Shown: positions 1-6,852, counted from the stretch's first letter. The stretch: DNA of 21,238 nt from CAZCFB01 sp964511535 (GCA_964511535.1 CAZEFW010000167.1:1-21238); one strand, 5' to 3'. Made by a program: numbers and translations. The notes: generated from the sequence alone by a model not told the origin.

Positions 1-2
1 CA

Positions 3-236
3 ACGCCCACCTCCCCCTGCCCCGAGAACGACTATTGCGATACCCAGTTGCAGCGGTGCGTGGGCAAGGACGAACCCTGCACCGACGACGCGGACTGCAA
101 GCGTCAGCGCGGCCTGGACAAATGCAACAAGCAGACCGGCCGCTGCGAGTGCAGCTCGGACCAGGAGTGCCTGCTCGGCTTCGCCACCAGCATGTTGACA
201 AACCACACCTGGAAGTGCGTCAAGATGCCGTTTTAA
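3..236 (+). CDS. Cys-rich EGF-like secreted protein, 3' end only
   Basis: An open frame enters from the left edge with no start and ends at TAA 234-236, so only about 77 C-terminal residues are visible. It has about ten cysteines in short spacings (for example CTDDADC, CNKQTGRCEC and SSDQEC). This resembles the Cys-rich EGF/Dickkopf-like repeats common in exported proteins of Myxococcota and relatives, where the cysteines form disulfides outside the cytoplasm. An internal TTG at 48 could be read as a start, but the Cys pattern continues upstream of it (SPCPEND, YCDTQ), so the gene is better read as truncated by the window. The next gene ends 5 bp away on the opposite strand. No enzymatic motif is visible; a structural or adhesive role is a guess. 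Confidence 0.6.
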   Translation, partial: TPTSPCPENDYCDTQLQRCVGKDEPCTDDADCKRQRGLDKCNKQTGRCECSSDQECLLGFATSMLTNHTWKCVKMPF

Positions 237-241
237 TAGGC

Positions 242-958
242 TTAATCTCCCTGCCCCTCGTCCGCTTCCCGCGCCTTGCGCTTGCGCAGCAGGCCATAGA
301 CCAGCGGGATGTTGATGCCGAGGATCATCACCGTGAAGACCAGCACCAGCAGCCAGTTGGGCACCGAGATGGCCGCCCCGAGCCAGGCCAGCACGTAGAA
401 CCGCGGCGCGCGGGACATGAACACCGCCACGCAGTACTTCCACACCGGGTAGCGCGCCAGCACCACGATGAAGCGCATGGGATAGAACGGGATGGGGGAC
501 AGCCCCACCAGCACCAGGGCGGTAAAGGGGGCCTTGTAGAACCACTCCACCACCTTGCGGGTGATCTTGCTGGTATGGATGCGCTCGAAGAATGAGCGGT
601 CGGCGAAGTAGCCGAACACCGAATAGTTGAGCGCCTCGGTCATCATGGTGCTCACCACCGAGACAGCGGTCACCAGCCAGGCGGCGTAGTACTTGCCGAA
701 GTAAAAGAAGATCGGCTCGTGGGGCAGCGGCGCGATGAGGAACTCGGAGGGGAAGCTGTAGAAGAACAGGATCCAGAGGCTCTTGCTCTCGCGGACCTGG
801 TCCACCAGCAGCCACACCGCCAGCAGCGCGCCGACGAAGACGAGCTGCAGCACCACGATGGTGGTGCGCACGGCGAAGGAGGCCGGCTTGAAGTCGGCGG
901 CGGCGTCCTCTGCCCCGGGGGGCAAACCGGCGGGCGGCGCGGCAGGCGGCGCGCTCAT
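242..958 (-). CDS. VTT-domain (DedA/SNARE-associated-like) membrane protein
   Basis: A 238-aa polytopic membrane protein. After a Pro/Ala-rich cytoplasmic N-terminus of about 25 residues comes a first hydrophobic helix (TTIVVLQLVFVGALLAVWLL). Then follows a VTT-like core with the re-entrant-type segment FPSEFLIAPLPHEPIFFYFG and the later GLSPIPFYPMRF motif, and finally two C-terminal helices and a basic tail (LLRKRKAREADE). VTT/DedA proteins are linked to lipid scrambling or transport and membrane homeostasis. I chose the ATG at 958 because it overlaps the TGA of the upstream cytidylyltransferase-like gene as ATGA, implying translational coupling. An in-frame upstream extension to 1030 would run inside that gene. 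The operon partner suggests a membrane-lipid or head-group role (inference). Family call is fairly secure; substrate unknown. Confidence 0.72.
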   Translation of the reverse strand: MSAPPAAPPAGLPPGAEDAAADFKPASFAVRTTIVVLQLVFVGALLAVWLLVDQVRESKSLWILFFYSFPSEFLIAPLPHEPIFFYFGKYYAAWLVTAVSVVSTMMTEALNYSVFGYFADRSFFERIHTSKITRKVVEWFYKAPFTALVLVGLSPIPFYPMRFIVVLARYPVWKYCVAVFMSRAPRFYVLAWLGAAISVPNWLLVLVFTVMILGINIPLVYGLLRKRKAREADEGQGD

Positions 959-1722
959 GCCTCCGGGCGCTGACTCGCCAGCATCTTCTCGGCGTGTTCC
1001 AGCATCTCGGGGGTGTCCACGTCTTGCCACTGTCCCGCTCCAATATCGAGGACCCGCATGGCCCCGCGGGCGGCCAGGGCCTGCACGCCGTCAGACAACG
1101 ACGCGTCGCCCTGCTGCTCGTAGACGACGGCGATGGCGTCCATGAGCGCGGGGGTGCAGATGAACACGCCCGTGTCCACGCAATTGTAGCTGGTCAGCTG
1201 CTTGCCGATTTGTTGCAGCACCCCGTCCTGCTCCACGACCTTGGTCACGTCGTCAAGGTCGAACACCGCGTCGATCTTGTAGTCCACGCACAGGGTTGCC
1301 CCGCCGGGCTCCGGGTGGTGACCGCGCACCAGCTCCATGATGCTGTCCTCGAACACATGGTCAGCCATGGAGAGCACGAACTCGTCCTGCACGAAGGGCC
1401 GGGCGCAGAGCACCGAGATGCCGTTCTTCAGCCGGTAGTCCGGGTTGACGGTGAACTCCAGCTGCAGGGGGCCGGTGTAGGCCAGCAGGATGCGGCGGCG
1501 CACCTGGTCGGCCTCGTGCCCCAGCACGATGACCACCCGGGCGCAGCCGGCGATCTCCAGGCTGCGCAGGGTGCGGATCAGCAGGGGCACGCCGAACAGC
1601 GCCTGCAGGGGCTTGGTTGAGGTGAGCTCTCCCTCGGTGGCCAGCCGCGATCCGAGCCCTGCGGCGAGGATGACCCCGGTACGTCCCGCGTTGCTATTTG
1701 GGTTCGATACGTCTTTGCTCAT
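955..1722 (-). CDS. NTP-transferase, inositol-1-phosphate cytidylyltransferase-like
   Basis: A 255-aa sugar/alditol-phosphate nucleotidyltransferase. Near the N-terminus (about residues 16-38) is the nucleotide-binding signature GVILAAGLGSRL followed by TKPL. A segment NPDYRLKNGISVL is followed by FVLSMADHVF, which carries the metal-binding Asp. The C-terminus has WQDVDTPEML. The NGIS/DH pattern recalls the CTP:inositol-1-phosphate cytidylyltransferase half of archaeal IPCT-DIPPS and the LicC/GlmU-N fold more generally. The expected reaction is CTP plus a polyol phosphate giving a CDP-polyol. No CDP-alcohol phosphotransferase domain is fused or adjacent; the neighbour is a VTT membrane protein. 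The ATG at 1722 has a strong purine-rich RBS (GGGGGAGG) and overlaps the Nudix stop as ATGA. A choline-phosphate or sugar-phosphate substrate remains possible. Confidence 0.7.
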   Translation of the reverse strand: MSKDVSNPNSNAGRTGVILAAGLGSRLATEGELTSTKPLQALFGVPLLIRTLRSLEIAGCARVVIVLGHEADQVRRRILLAYTGPLQLEFTVNPDYRLKNGISVLCARPFVQDEFVLSMADHVFEDSIMELVRGHHPEPGGATLCVDYKIDAVFDLDDVTKVVEQDGVLQQIGKQLTSYNCVDTGVFICTPALMDAIAVVYEQQGDASLSDGVQALAARGAMRVLDIGAGQWQDVDTPEMLEHAEKMLASQRPEA

Positions 1723-2159
1723 GATCCTCCCCCTTTGCACGGCTGGGGCCATAATTCAACTGCGATCTTGCCCAGCACTGCGCGATCGGCCGCTGCCCAG
1801 GGCAGGGTCCACAGATCGTCCGGGCCGAGCCAGGCCAGGGCGTCATGCTCCAGCTTCATCGGTTCTTCTTGCTCCAGGCTGCATGGGCAAACCATGAGCC
1901 GGATCACAAGGTCGGGGTAGGCGTGGACCACCTCGCCCAGCACCGGGCCCACCGTCACGCGCACCCCCAGCTCCTCGCGCAGCTCCCGGGCCAGGGCCTC
2001 CTGGGCGCTCTCTCCGGGCTCCACCTTTCCCCCGGGCAGCTCCCACAGCCCGCCCCGCGGTCCGCCTGGCGCCCGGCGCGCGGCCAGCAGCCGCCCGCCC
2101 CGCATCAACGCGGCGGCCACCACCGGGATAATCTGCTCATGGGTCTCCGGGCTGACCAC
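1719..2159 (-). CDS. MutT-type Nudix hydrolase
   Basis: About 146 aa with a complete Nudix box (GX5EX7REUXEEXGU) at roughly residues 44-66: G, then E of PGE, then RELREELGV. It is preceded by the MutT-like GLWELPGGK, and the C-terminal part (DALAWLGPDDLWTLPWAAAD) also matches the MutT/CtfA group. These enzymes hydrolyse oxidised (d)NTPs such as 8-oxo-dGTP to the monophosphate plus pyrophosphate. The stop overlaps the next gene's ATG as ATGA, so it heads a three-gene operon. The start is uncertain. I use GTG 2159, just before conserved sequence; the frame stays open through a TTG at 2183 to a GTG at 2225, which lies inside repeat unit 1, so a repeat-encoded N-terminal extension cannot be ruled out. 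Confidence 0.8.
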   Translation of the reverse strand: MVSPETHEQIIPVVAAALMRGGRLLAARRAPGGPRGGLWELPGGKVEPGESAQEALARELREELGVRVTVGPVLGEVVHAYPDLVIRLMVCPCSLEQEEPMKLEHDALAWLGPDDLWTLPWAAADRAVLGKIAVELWPQPCKGGGS

Positions 2160-2177
2160 GGTCCACCGATATCCAAC

Positions 2178-2229
2178 CGCCAAATAAAATGTCAAGTGGT
2201 GGGGTCTGACCCCCCTTGTTGACACTTTT
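2178..2229. repeat. Hairpin repeat unit 1 (GGGGTCTGACCCC core)
   Basis: A 52-nt unit matching 2241-2292 with only two mismatches, at a 63-nt offset. The inner palindrome GGGGTC-T-GACCCC is at 2201-2213. Outer inverted arms are formed by AAAATGTCAA on the left and TTGACA plus a T-run on the right. It lies upstream of, and partly inside, the possible 5' extension of the Nudix gene. Confidence 0.85.
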
Positions 2230-2240
2230 CGCTTTCAAGC

Positions 2241-2292
2241 CGCCAAATAAAATGTCAAGTGATGGGGTCTGACCCCCCTTGTTGACATTTTT
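2241..2292. repeat. Hairpin repeat unit 2 (GGGGTCTGACCCC core)
   Basis: Second copy of the 52-nt unit. Its inner palindrome is at 2264-2276, and its outer arms are AAAATGTCAA (left) and TTGACATTTT (right). It sits between the divergent Nudix operon and the lipoprotein-like gene. Nested inverted repeats of this type resemble dispersed REP-like or RAYT-associated elements. No transposase is adjacent, so mobility is not shown. Confidence 0.85.
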
Positions 2293-2317
2293 TGGTGTGC
2301 TCATCAGGCACAGACTA

Positions 2318-2346
2318 TCGACTATCCAGCGCCAACTGTCTATGAT
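2318..2346 (+). promoter_or_regulatory. Candidate sigma70-type promoter
   Basis: TCGACT at 2318-2323 (four of six matches to the -35 consensus) lies 17 bp before TATGAT at 2341-2346 (five of six matches to the -10). This is a sensible distance ahead of the ATG at 2383 and downstream of the repeats. Prediction from consensus only. Confidence 0.4.
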
Positions 2347-2382
2347 CGGGCGAAACGCACAATCTTGAGGAAGGAGGAGGCG

Positions 2383-3222
2383 ATGCGATATCGGTCCATG
2401 ATGTTCGGCTTGCCGTTGATGGCGCTGCTGGTGGCCCCCGGGGACGAGGGGGGCGGGTGCGGCAAGCAGGAGGAGGACAACTCCACCGAGGTCAAGGCCC
2501 TGGCCGAGGACGCCGGCGAGTCCAACGGCGCCCAGGACGCATCAACAGCGCTGGCGTCCATCCCGGCGCTGAACCTGAAGGCCGCGGCGGACGTGGCCAA
2601 CGCGGCGTCCGCTGCCTCCGCGGCGAGCACCAACATGGGCGTCTGGTTCAAGCCGGCGGGGTGCATCAAGGCGATCCAGAGCGGCGCCAAGGTGACCTAC
2701 GAGTTCAAGGCGTGCACCGGTCCGCTGGGCCTGGTGGGGGTCAACGGCAAGCTGGAGGCCACCTTCTCGGTGACCACCGGGGGCGTCCAGATATCGGTCA
2801 AGAGCGTGGGACTCAAGGTGGGCGGCACGGCGGTGACCCACTCGGGCGGAGCATCAGTGACCTTCAGCGGCACCACCCGCACGCTGAAGTGGACCGGCGG
2901 GTTCAAGGGCAAGACCGCCCGCGGCAAGCTCGACCTGTCCCACTCGTCGGACTACACCATCTCCTACGACACGGCCACCAGCTGCGTGAAGCTGGACGGC
3001 ACCGGCCAGACCAAGATCGGCACCCGCCAGATCACCAGCACAACCAAGGGATACGAGCGCTGCGGCACGGTGTGGAAGTGCCCCAAATCCGGCACCATCA
3101 CAGCAACCGCCACGGCCTCCGGGCTGAGCATCACCATCACCTACAAGGGCGGGGGCCAGGCCAGCCTCACCGGTCCCGGCGGCAAAACTTACGACTACAA
3201 GATGCTCTGGTGCACGCCCTGA
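2383..3222 (+). CDS. Lipoprotein-like beta-rich secreted protein, unknown function
   Basis: 279 aa. The ATG at 2383 follows a very strong Shine-Dalgarno (AAGGAGGAGG, 2371-2380); a TTG at 2365 in the same frame lies ahead of that RBS and is rejected. A short hydrophobic N-terminus (MMFGLPLMALLVAP) leads to a Cys at residue 26 within GGGCGK, which would be an atypical lipobox. Next comes an Ala/Ser/Asp-rich low-complexity linker to about residue 80. The rest is a Thr/Ser/Gly-rich, probably beta-sheet domain with paired cysteines (PAGCIKAI, KACTGPLGL, ATSCVKL, YERCGTVWKCP, MLWCTP). The GC..CTGP-GL pattern resembles Myxococcota-type secreted hypotheticals, from memory only. It is followed by a terminator, so it is probably monocistronic. 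Confidence 0.7.
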   Translation: MRYRSMMFGLPLMALLVAPGDEGGGCGKQEEDNSTEVKALAEDAGESNGAQDASTALASIPALNLKAAADVANAASAASAASTNMGVWFKPAGCIKAIQSGAKVTYEFKACTGPLGLVGVNGKLEATFSVTTGGVQISVKSVGLKVGGTAVTHSGGASVTFSGTTRTLKWTGGFKGKTARGKLDLSHSSDYTISYDTATSCVKLDGTGQTKIGTRQITSTTKGYERCGTVWKCPKSGTITATATASGLSITITYKGGGQASLTGPGGKTYDYKMLWCTP

Positions 3223-3255
3223 CACCCTCTCCGGTGCCTCCCGCGGAATAATTGC

Positions 3256-3287
3256 GAAAAATCCGCTTACAGTGGCGGAGTTTTTTT
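3256..3287 (+). terminator. Rho-independent terminator
   Basis: Stem TCCGC (3262-3266) pairs with GCGGA (3275-3279), with an 8-nt loop, preceded by an A-run and followed by seven Ts (3281-3287). The A-run and T-run extend the stem with one bulge. It lies 34 bp after the stop at 3222. Confidence 0.7.
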
Positions 3288-3352
3288 GCATAATCCCGGC
3301 GCGAGCGGGTAATCTGTGCTCCAGTCACCCCGTCGAGGTAGAGCTGTCCAAC

Positions 3353-4144
3353 ATGCAGAAGCGCTTCACCCCAGGCCACAGATCCACCCTCCCTTTTCTG
3401 GCGCTATTCTTCGCCCTTCTCATCGGCCCCACCGCCTGGGCCGACGGGAGCAACAGCATGGGCCGGGTGGGCCCGCGACTCCCTGATCCCAACTGGCGCC
3501 CCACCGGGCTCGTGCGGCTCCCTGCACAGCCTGGCTGGCGTGTGCGCCGCCCGCACCGGGCCTACGGCACCGGGCTGGCGGTCTCGCGGCTGGTCTCCGT
3601 GCTGCGCGCCACCCACAGCCGGTTCCCCGCCGCGCCCCCCATCAACGTCTACGATCTGAGCAAATTCGGCGGGGGAAAGCTGGAGGGCCACCACTCCCAT
3701 CGCCGCGGCCGGGACGCGGACATCGGCCTGCCCATCAACCTGGAATCCTCCAACTGGCGCAAACGGGAGCGCACGGCGGAGCGGATGTTCTTCTTCGTCA
3801 TGTCCTTGCTGCGGAGCTGCGACGTGGAGTTTATCCTGGTGGACTACCGGCTCCAGCGCATCCTGCTGCACCACGCCCTGTCACGGGGCGTGACCGCCGA
3901 CGAGGCGGCGCTCATCTTCCAGTATCCGGGCAAGGGCCCGTTCGGCATGATCCGCCACCGCCAGAACCACCGACGACATATCCACGTGCGCTTCCGCAAG
4001 GAGGAGAGCTCGTCGGAGCCGCCGCGCCAGCCCCTCATCAGACCCGACCGCGAGAGCAAGGAAGAGCTCTGTTATCATCCTGAAGACCTGCGCGGGCCGC
4101 GAAACCTGATCCAGAAGATCTTCCTCAGGCTGTATGGCGACTGA
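3353..4144 (+). CDS. Penicillin-insensitive murein endopeptidase-like protein (MepA/M74, LAS fold)
   Basis: 263 aa. A signal peptide (hydrophobic LPFLALFFALLIG, then PTAWADG) indicates export. The mature part carries the zinc-peptidase signature GHHSHRRGRDADIGLP at about residues 112-127, with His114-x6-Asp121, and a second His motif RHRQNHRRHIHVRF near residue 205. This is the HxxxxxxD...HxH layout of M74/LAS peptidases, which cut D-Ala-meso-DAP cross-links in peptidoglycan. Length is close to E. coli MepA (about 274 aa). The ATG at 3353 is preferred over an ATG at 3272 because it gives a proper signal peptide and because 3272 lies inside the upstream terminator; its RBS is weak. Family call is good. 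A D-Ala-D-Ala-type specificity within the same fold is the main alternative. Confidence 0.78.
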   Translation: MQKRFTPGHRSTLPFLALFFALLIGPTAWADGSNSMGRVGPRLPDPNWRPTGLVRLPAQPGWRVRRPHRAYGTGLAVSRLVSVLRATHSRFPAAPPINVYDLSKFGGGKLEGHHSHRRGRDADIGLPINLESSNWRKRERTAERMFFFVMSLLRSCDVEFILVDYRLQRILLHHALSRGVTADEAALIFQYPGKGPFGMIRHRQNHRRHIHVRFRKEESSSEPPRQPLIRPDRESKEELCYHPEDLRGPRNLIQKIFLRLYGD

Positions 4145-4193
4145 GAGGGGAAGGGGCCGGCGCTTAACTCCGCTGGGGTAACCCGAGGTATTT

Positions 4194-5840
4194 ATGTACT
4201 GGCCAAAGTTCTACTGCCCCGTGAGCGCCCGGCTGGGCTCCGAGATGACCCTCAACCCGCTGGCTGCCAACGATGAGCCGCCGCGCCCTTTCCTGCCGAT
4301 GTACGAGGACCGGAGCGGCAAGGCGGCCGCCGCGGTGGACGCCCTGGCCCAGAAATACACCCGCGCATGGTACTCGGCGGAGCGGACCATCGGTGACGCC
4401 GACCCCGAGCTGAGCGACGCGTGCTTCGCGGCGTTCCCGCTGAGCTCGGTGCGCTGCCTGCTGGTGTCCTGGCAGGCCTTCCCAGCCGAGGCGATCATGG
4501 GCATCTGGCAGGAGCTGGCCAGGGCGCTCATGGACCCCAAGGTCACGGGCCTGCGCAAAGCGGCCATCCCGCGCAACAAGGTGGTGCTGCTGGTGGACTA
4601 CCTGCCGGAGTGGCAAATGGTGACCAACCCGTTCAACCACGGCAACATCATCGCCACCCTCAAGGTGGCGCACAAGGCCGGCCTCGTGCACGGGGGGCTC
4701 AACGAGCGCTGGCTCAACCCCGACGCCCCGCGGCGGCTGTACGGGCTCGGGCTGAGCCGCGCCTACGCGGCGTGGCGCGCAGGCCAGGGGCTGAAGCTGG
4801 GGACCCTCCGGTGCGACCCGCGCTACGCCTGCGCCGAGGAGCTCATGGGGGAAGAGCCGAGCGCCGAATTCGACCTGCGCGCCCTGGGCGCCGCCCTCAT
4901 CGCGTCCCACGCCGCTGAAAAGAGCAGCAGCAAGCCTGTGCCATGGAAGCGGAACGTCAGCGGCCCCAACGCGCTGCTGGCGCGCATCGCCAACCGCGAC
5001 GGGTATCGAATCTTCTCCAAGGACAACTCGGAGCTGGCCACCGTTCGCCGCCTGCTGTTCGCCGAGAAGCGGGATGACAAGGAGGCGGCCGACGTGGTGG
5101 ACACGCCGCCGGAGCGCAGAGAGGTCACCCTGGAGGACTTCCCGCCGCCGTCGAGACCTGCTGCGCCGCCCATCACGGCGGGCGCCGCGCTCCGCCCCGA
5201 AAAGGGGGGCATGGACGACGCGATGTCCCGTCTGAAGCCGAGCTTGCCGGTGATCTTCGCCCTGCTGGTGGGCCTGTTCGTGGGCGGCGGCGCCATGCTG
5301 GCTGCACGCTCCATGTTCGCCGGCGGCGCCAGCGCGGCCAGCGCCGGGGGCCAGGCGCCGGCGAGAGCCGCCGCGCCCAGGGCCCGCCGACCGGCGGCCC
5401 GCAAGGCCGCTCCACGCCCCGCGGCCAGGCGCTCGGTGAAGACCGCCGCGGCCAGGCCCGCGCCTGCCAAACCGGCGGCTGCCGGGGCCGCTGCCAGGCC
5501 TGCCGCCGCCAGCAAGCCCGCCGGACCTCACGTGCTGGAGATCGCCAGGGGCGGCAGCATCCAGAAGAGCCGGCTGGCCGCGCTCGAGGCCCGGATGAAG
5601 GGTTGGCTGCCCGGGTGCATGCTCTCCGCCACCTTCGAGCACCACAACCCCAACGCCGCGCGATTGATCAGGGCGGACGTCAAGATTATCCGCGAGCTGG
5701 AGAAGCTGTGCGAGGCGGTGGACCCGGACTGCGCCGACACCCGGAAAAACAAGCTGCGCTGGGCGCCTGCCGCCATGAAGGCCGGGGGCAACGCCCAGGA
5801 CCTCGCGGCCCGGATCACCTTCCGCTGTAAGGTCAGGTAA
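4194..5840 (+). CDS. Membrane-anchored pseudokinase-like protein with Cys-containing C-terminal domain
   Basis: 548 aa. The cytoplasmic N-terminal 290 or so residues look like a degenerate Ser/Thr kinase fold: AHKAGLVHGGLNERW (His166-Gly-Gly-Leu) sits where HRDLKPxN is expected, and LYGLGLSRAY (183-189) where DFG is expected. Catalytic-loop Asp and DFG Asp are both missing and no VAIK Lys is evident, so catalysis is unlikely. One transmembrane helix follows (about 351-372). Then come an Ala/Pro/Arg-rich linker of about 80 residues and a C-terminal domain of about 110 residues with four cysteines (LPGCML, EKLCEAVDPDCAD, FRCKVR), presumably outside the membrane. The start has GAGGT four bases before ATG 4194. 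The kinase assignment rests on two short motifs, so a novel unrelated fold remains possible. Confidence 0.6.
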   Translation: MYWPKFYCPVSARLGSEMTLNPLAANDEPPRPFLPMYEDRSGKAAAAVDALAQKYTRAWYSAERTIGDADPELSDACFAAFPLSSVRCLLVSWQAFPAEAIMGIWQELARALMDPKVTGLRKAAIPRNKVVLLVDYLPEWQMVTNPFNHGNIIATLKVAHKAGLVHGGLNERWLNPDAPRRLYGLGLSRAYAAWRAGQGLKLGTLRCDPRYACAEELMGEEPSAEFDLRALGAALIASHAAEKSSSKPVPWKRNVSGPNALLARIANRDGYRIFSKDNSELATVRRLLFAEKRDDKEAADVVDTPPERREVTLEDFPPPSRPAAPPITAGAALRPEKGGMDDAMSRLKPSLPVIFALLVGLFVGGGAMLAARSMFAGGASAASAGGQAPARAAAPRARRPAARKAAPRPAARRSVKTAAARPAPAKPAAAGAAARPAAASKPAGPHVLEIARGGSIQKSRLAALEARMKGWLPGCMLSATFEHHNPNAARLIRADVKIIRELEKLCEAVDPDCADTRKNKLRWAPAAMKAGGNAQDLAARITFRCKVR

Positions 5841-5843
5841 GCC

Positions 5844-6314
5844 TCAGAAGAGCAGCGCCACCACCCGCTCCAGCCACTCCGCGTCCACTTCGTCGAACGC
5901 CGCTGGCCTGCTGGCGTCCACGTCCAGCACGCCCTGCTGAGCGCCGTCCGGGCTGCGATAGGGCACCACCACCTCGGAGCGGGAGCGGGAATCGCAGGCG
6001 ATGTGGCCAGGGAACTGATCCACGTCCGGCACCACCAGGGTCTCGCCCTCGCGCTGCGCCGCGCCGCAGACCCCTGCTCCGGGGGCGAGCACCTGGCAGG
6101 CCAGGGACCCCTGGTACGGCCCCACCAGCAATGAGCCGTCGGGTTGAAGTCTGTAAAAGCCGGTCCAGAAGAAGTGGGTCTGCTTGTGGTGCAGCAGCGC
6201 CACCATGGTGGCCATGCGGGCGGTGAGATCGGGTGTTTTTTGCAGCTCGAGCTCGAGCTGCTCATGGATGCGCTGGTAGCGGTCTCGCTTGATGCGGGTC
6301 ATGTCGCGGGGCAT
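5844..6314 (-). CDS. msrC: Free methionine-(R)-sulfoxide reductase (GAF-fold fRMsr)
   Basis: 156 aa, one GAF domain. It reduces free L-methionine-(R)-sulfoxide to methionine in the cytosol using thioredoxin-type reductants. Diagnostic segments are FFWTGFYRL, VGPYQGSLACQV, GAGVCGAAQ, PGHIACDSRSRSEVVVP and GVLDVDAS. The three cysteines fall at 73, 83 and 107. Their spacings of 10 and 24 equal those of the catalytic and resolving cysteines of the E. coli enzyme (84, 94, 118). ATG 6314 is chosen; an ATG at 6302 is possible, and a TTG at 6347 would add an A/T-rich-encoded extension. None of these starts has a clear Shine-Dalgarno, so the transcript may be leaderless or the start different. It is convergent with the pseudokinase gene, only 3 bp apart. 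Confidence 0.85.
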   Translation of the reverse strand: MPRDMTRIKRDRYQRIHEQLELELQKTPDLTARMATMVALLHHKQTHFFWTGFYRLQPDGSLLVGPYQGSLACQVLAPGAGVCGAAQREGETLVVPDVDQFPGHIACDSRSRSEVVVPYRSPDGAQQGVLDVDASRPAAFDEVDAEWLERVVALLF

Positions 6315-6325
6315 GAGAGGAGGAT

Positions 6326-6366
6326 AGGAACAAAAAACGAGGAACAAGAAACAAAAAAACTAAAAA
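6326..6366. repeat. A-rich simple-sequence tract
   Basis: About 41 bp of A with short GGAACAA/GAAACAA-type near-repeats and runs of five to seven A, in otherwise GC-rich DNA. It lies directly upstream of the fRMsr start on the minus strand (read there as T-rich), so it could be a promoter-proximal element or a slippage-prone tract. Confidence 0.6.
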
Positions 6367-6420
6367 TGGGTCTGGACCAGAAGGGTACCGGGAGGGACGG
6401 CGGACAGGCGGAAAAGCAGG

Positions 6421-6852
6421 TTAGCGGGTGCGGATCCGGGTGGGGAGGCGGCGGATCTGGCGGACTCCGGGGGGGGGCTTGAGGGTGGCCAGGTTGGTGT
6501 TGGACTTGGCCTTGGACTTGGACTTGGTCTTCTTGGGCGCCAGCTTCCTGGTCTTCTTGACCTCCTTGATGCGGGAGGTGCTCTTTTTGATCTTCGTGGC
6601 CGGGCGCTTGACCGGCTCGGGCTTCTGGATCGCGTTGCGGAAGGAGTCGAGCCCGCGCACCTTGCCGTCCTTCGGTCCCCTGGGCTGGGAAGAGAGCCGG
6701 GACTTGACCCAGCCGTAGCCCCGGGCGAGCTCCATCCAGAACGCCTGGTTCGGGTTTCCACCTCCCCTATTTCCGGAGTTGGCCAGGGCTGCCCCCGAGA
6801 ATGTTAAAAAGACCAATGAAATCAAAATATTGATTACGATCTGGCGTACCAT
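6421..6852 (-). CDS. Small, very basic secreted protein
   Basis: 143 aa. ATG 6852 has a clear GGAGG about 5 bases upstream, whereas the in-frame ATG at 6876 has none. The N-terminus MVRQIVINILISLVFLTFSG ending in AALANS is a classic signal peptide with an Ala-x-Ala cleavage site. The mature protein has a short ordered-looking part (NPNQAFWMELARGYGWVKSRL). After it comes a Lys/Arg/Ser/Pro-rich low-complexity half (for example KKTRKLAPKKTKSKSKAKS) and a tail of alternating Arg. The net charge is strongly positive. It may bind an anionic polymer such as LPS, teichuronic-type glycan, peptidoglycan or DNA (inference). I do not recognise a family. The gene is divergent from the iorA fusion. Confidence 0.65.
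   Translation of the reverse strand: MVRQIVINILISLVFLTFSGAALANSGNRGGGNPNQAFWMELARGYGWVKSRLSSQPRGPKDGKVRGLDSFRNAIQKPEPVKRPATKIKKSTSRIKEVKKTRKLAPKKTKSKSKAKSNTNLATLKPPPGVRQIRRLPTRIRTR

Noticed and set aside
35..595. Plus-strand open frame across the left edge region
   Set aside because: It overlaps the Cys-rich frame and the VTT gene in the wrong frame and is His/Gln/Arg-rich.
2282..2287. Perfect TTGACA as a -35 box for the lipoprotein-like gene
   Set aside because: It is the right arm of repeat unit 2, and no -10-like hexamer lies 16-18 bp downstream.
2178..2292. CRISPR array
   Set aside because: Only two units, 11 bp apart, with nested palindromes and no spacer series or cas genes; a hairpin repeat fits better.
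4689..4761. Active Ser/Thr kinase
   Set aside because: The HRD Asp and the DFG Asp are replaced, and no VAIK-type Lys is apparent, so only a kinase-like fold is claimed.
4164..5645. Long minus-strand open frame opposite the pseudokinase gene
   Set aside because: Gly/Arg/His-rich without motifs; the plus frame has a good RBS, a transmembrane helix and a plausible domain layout.
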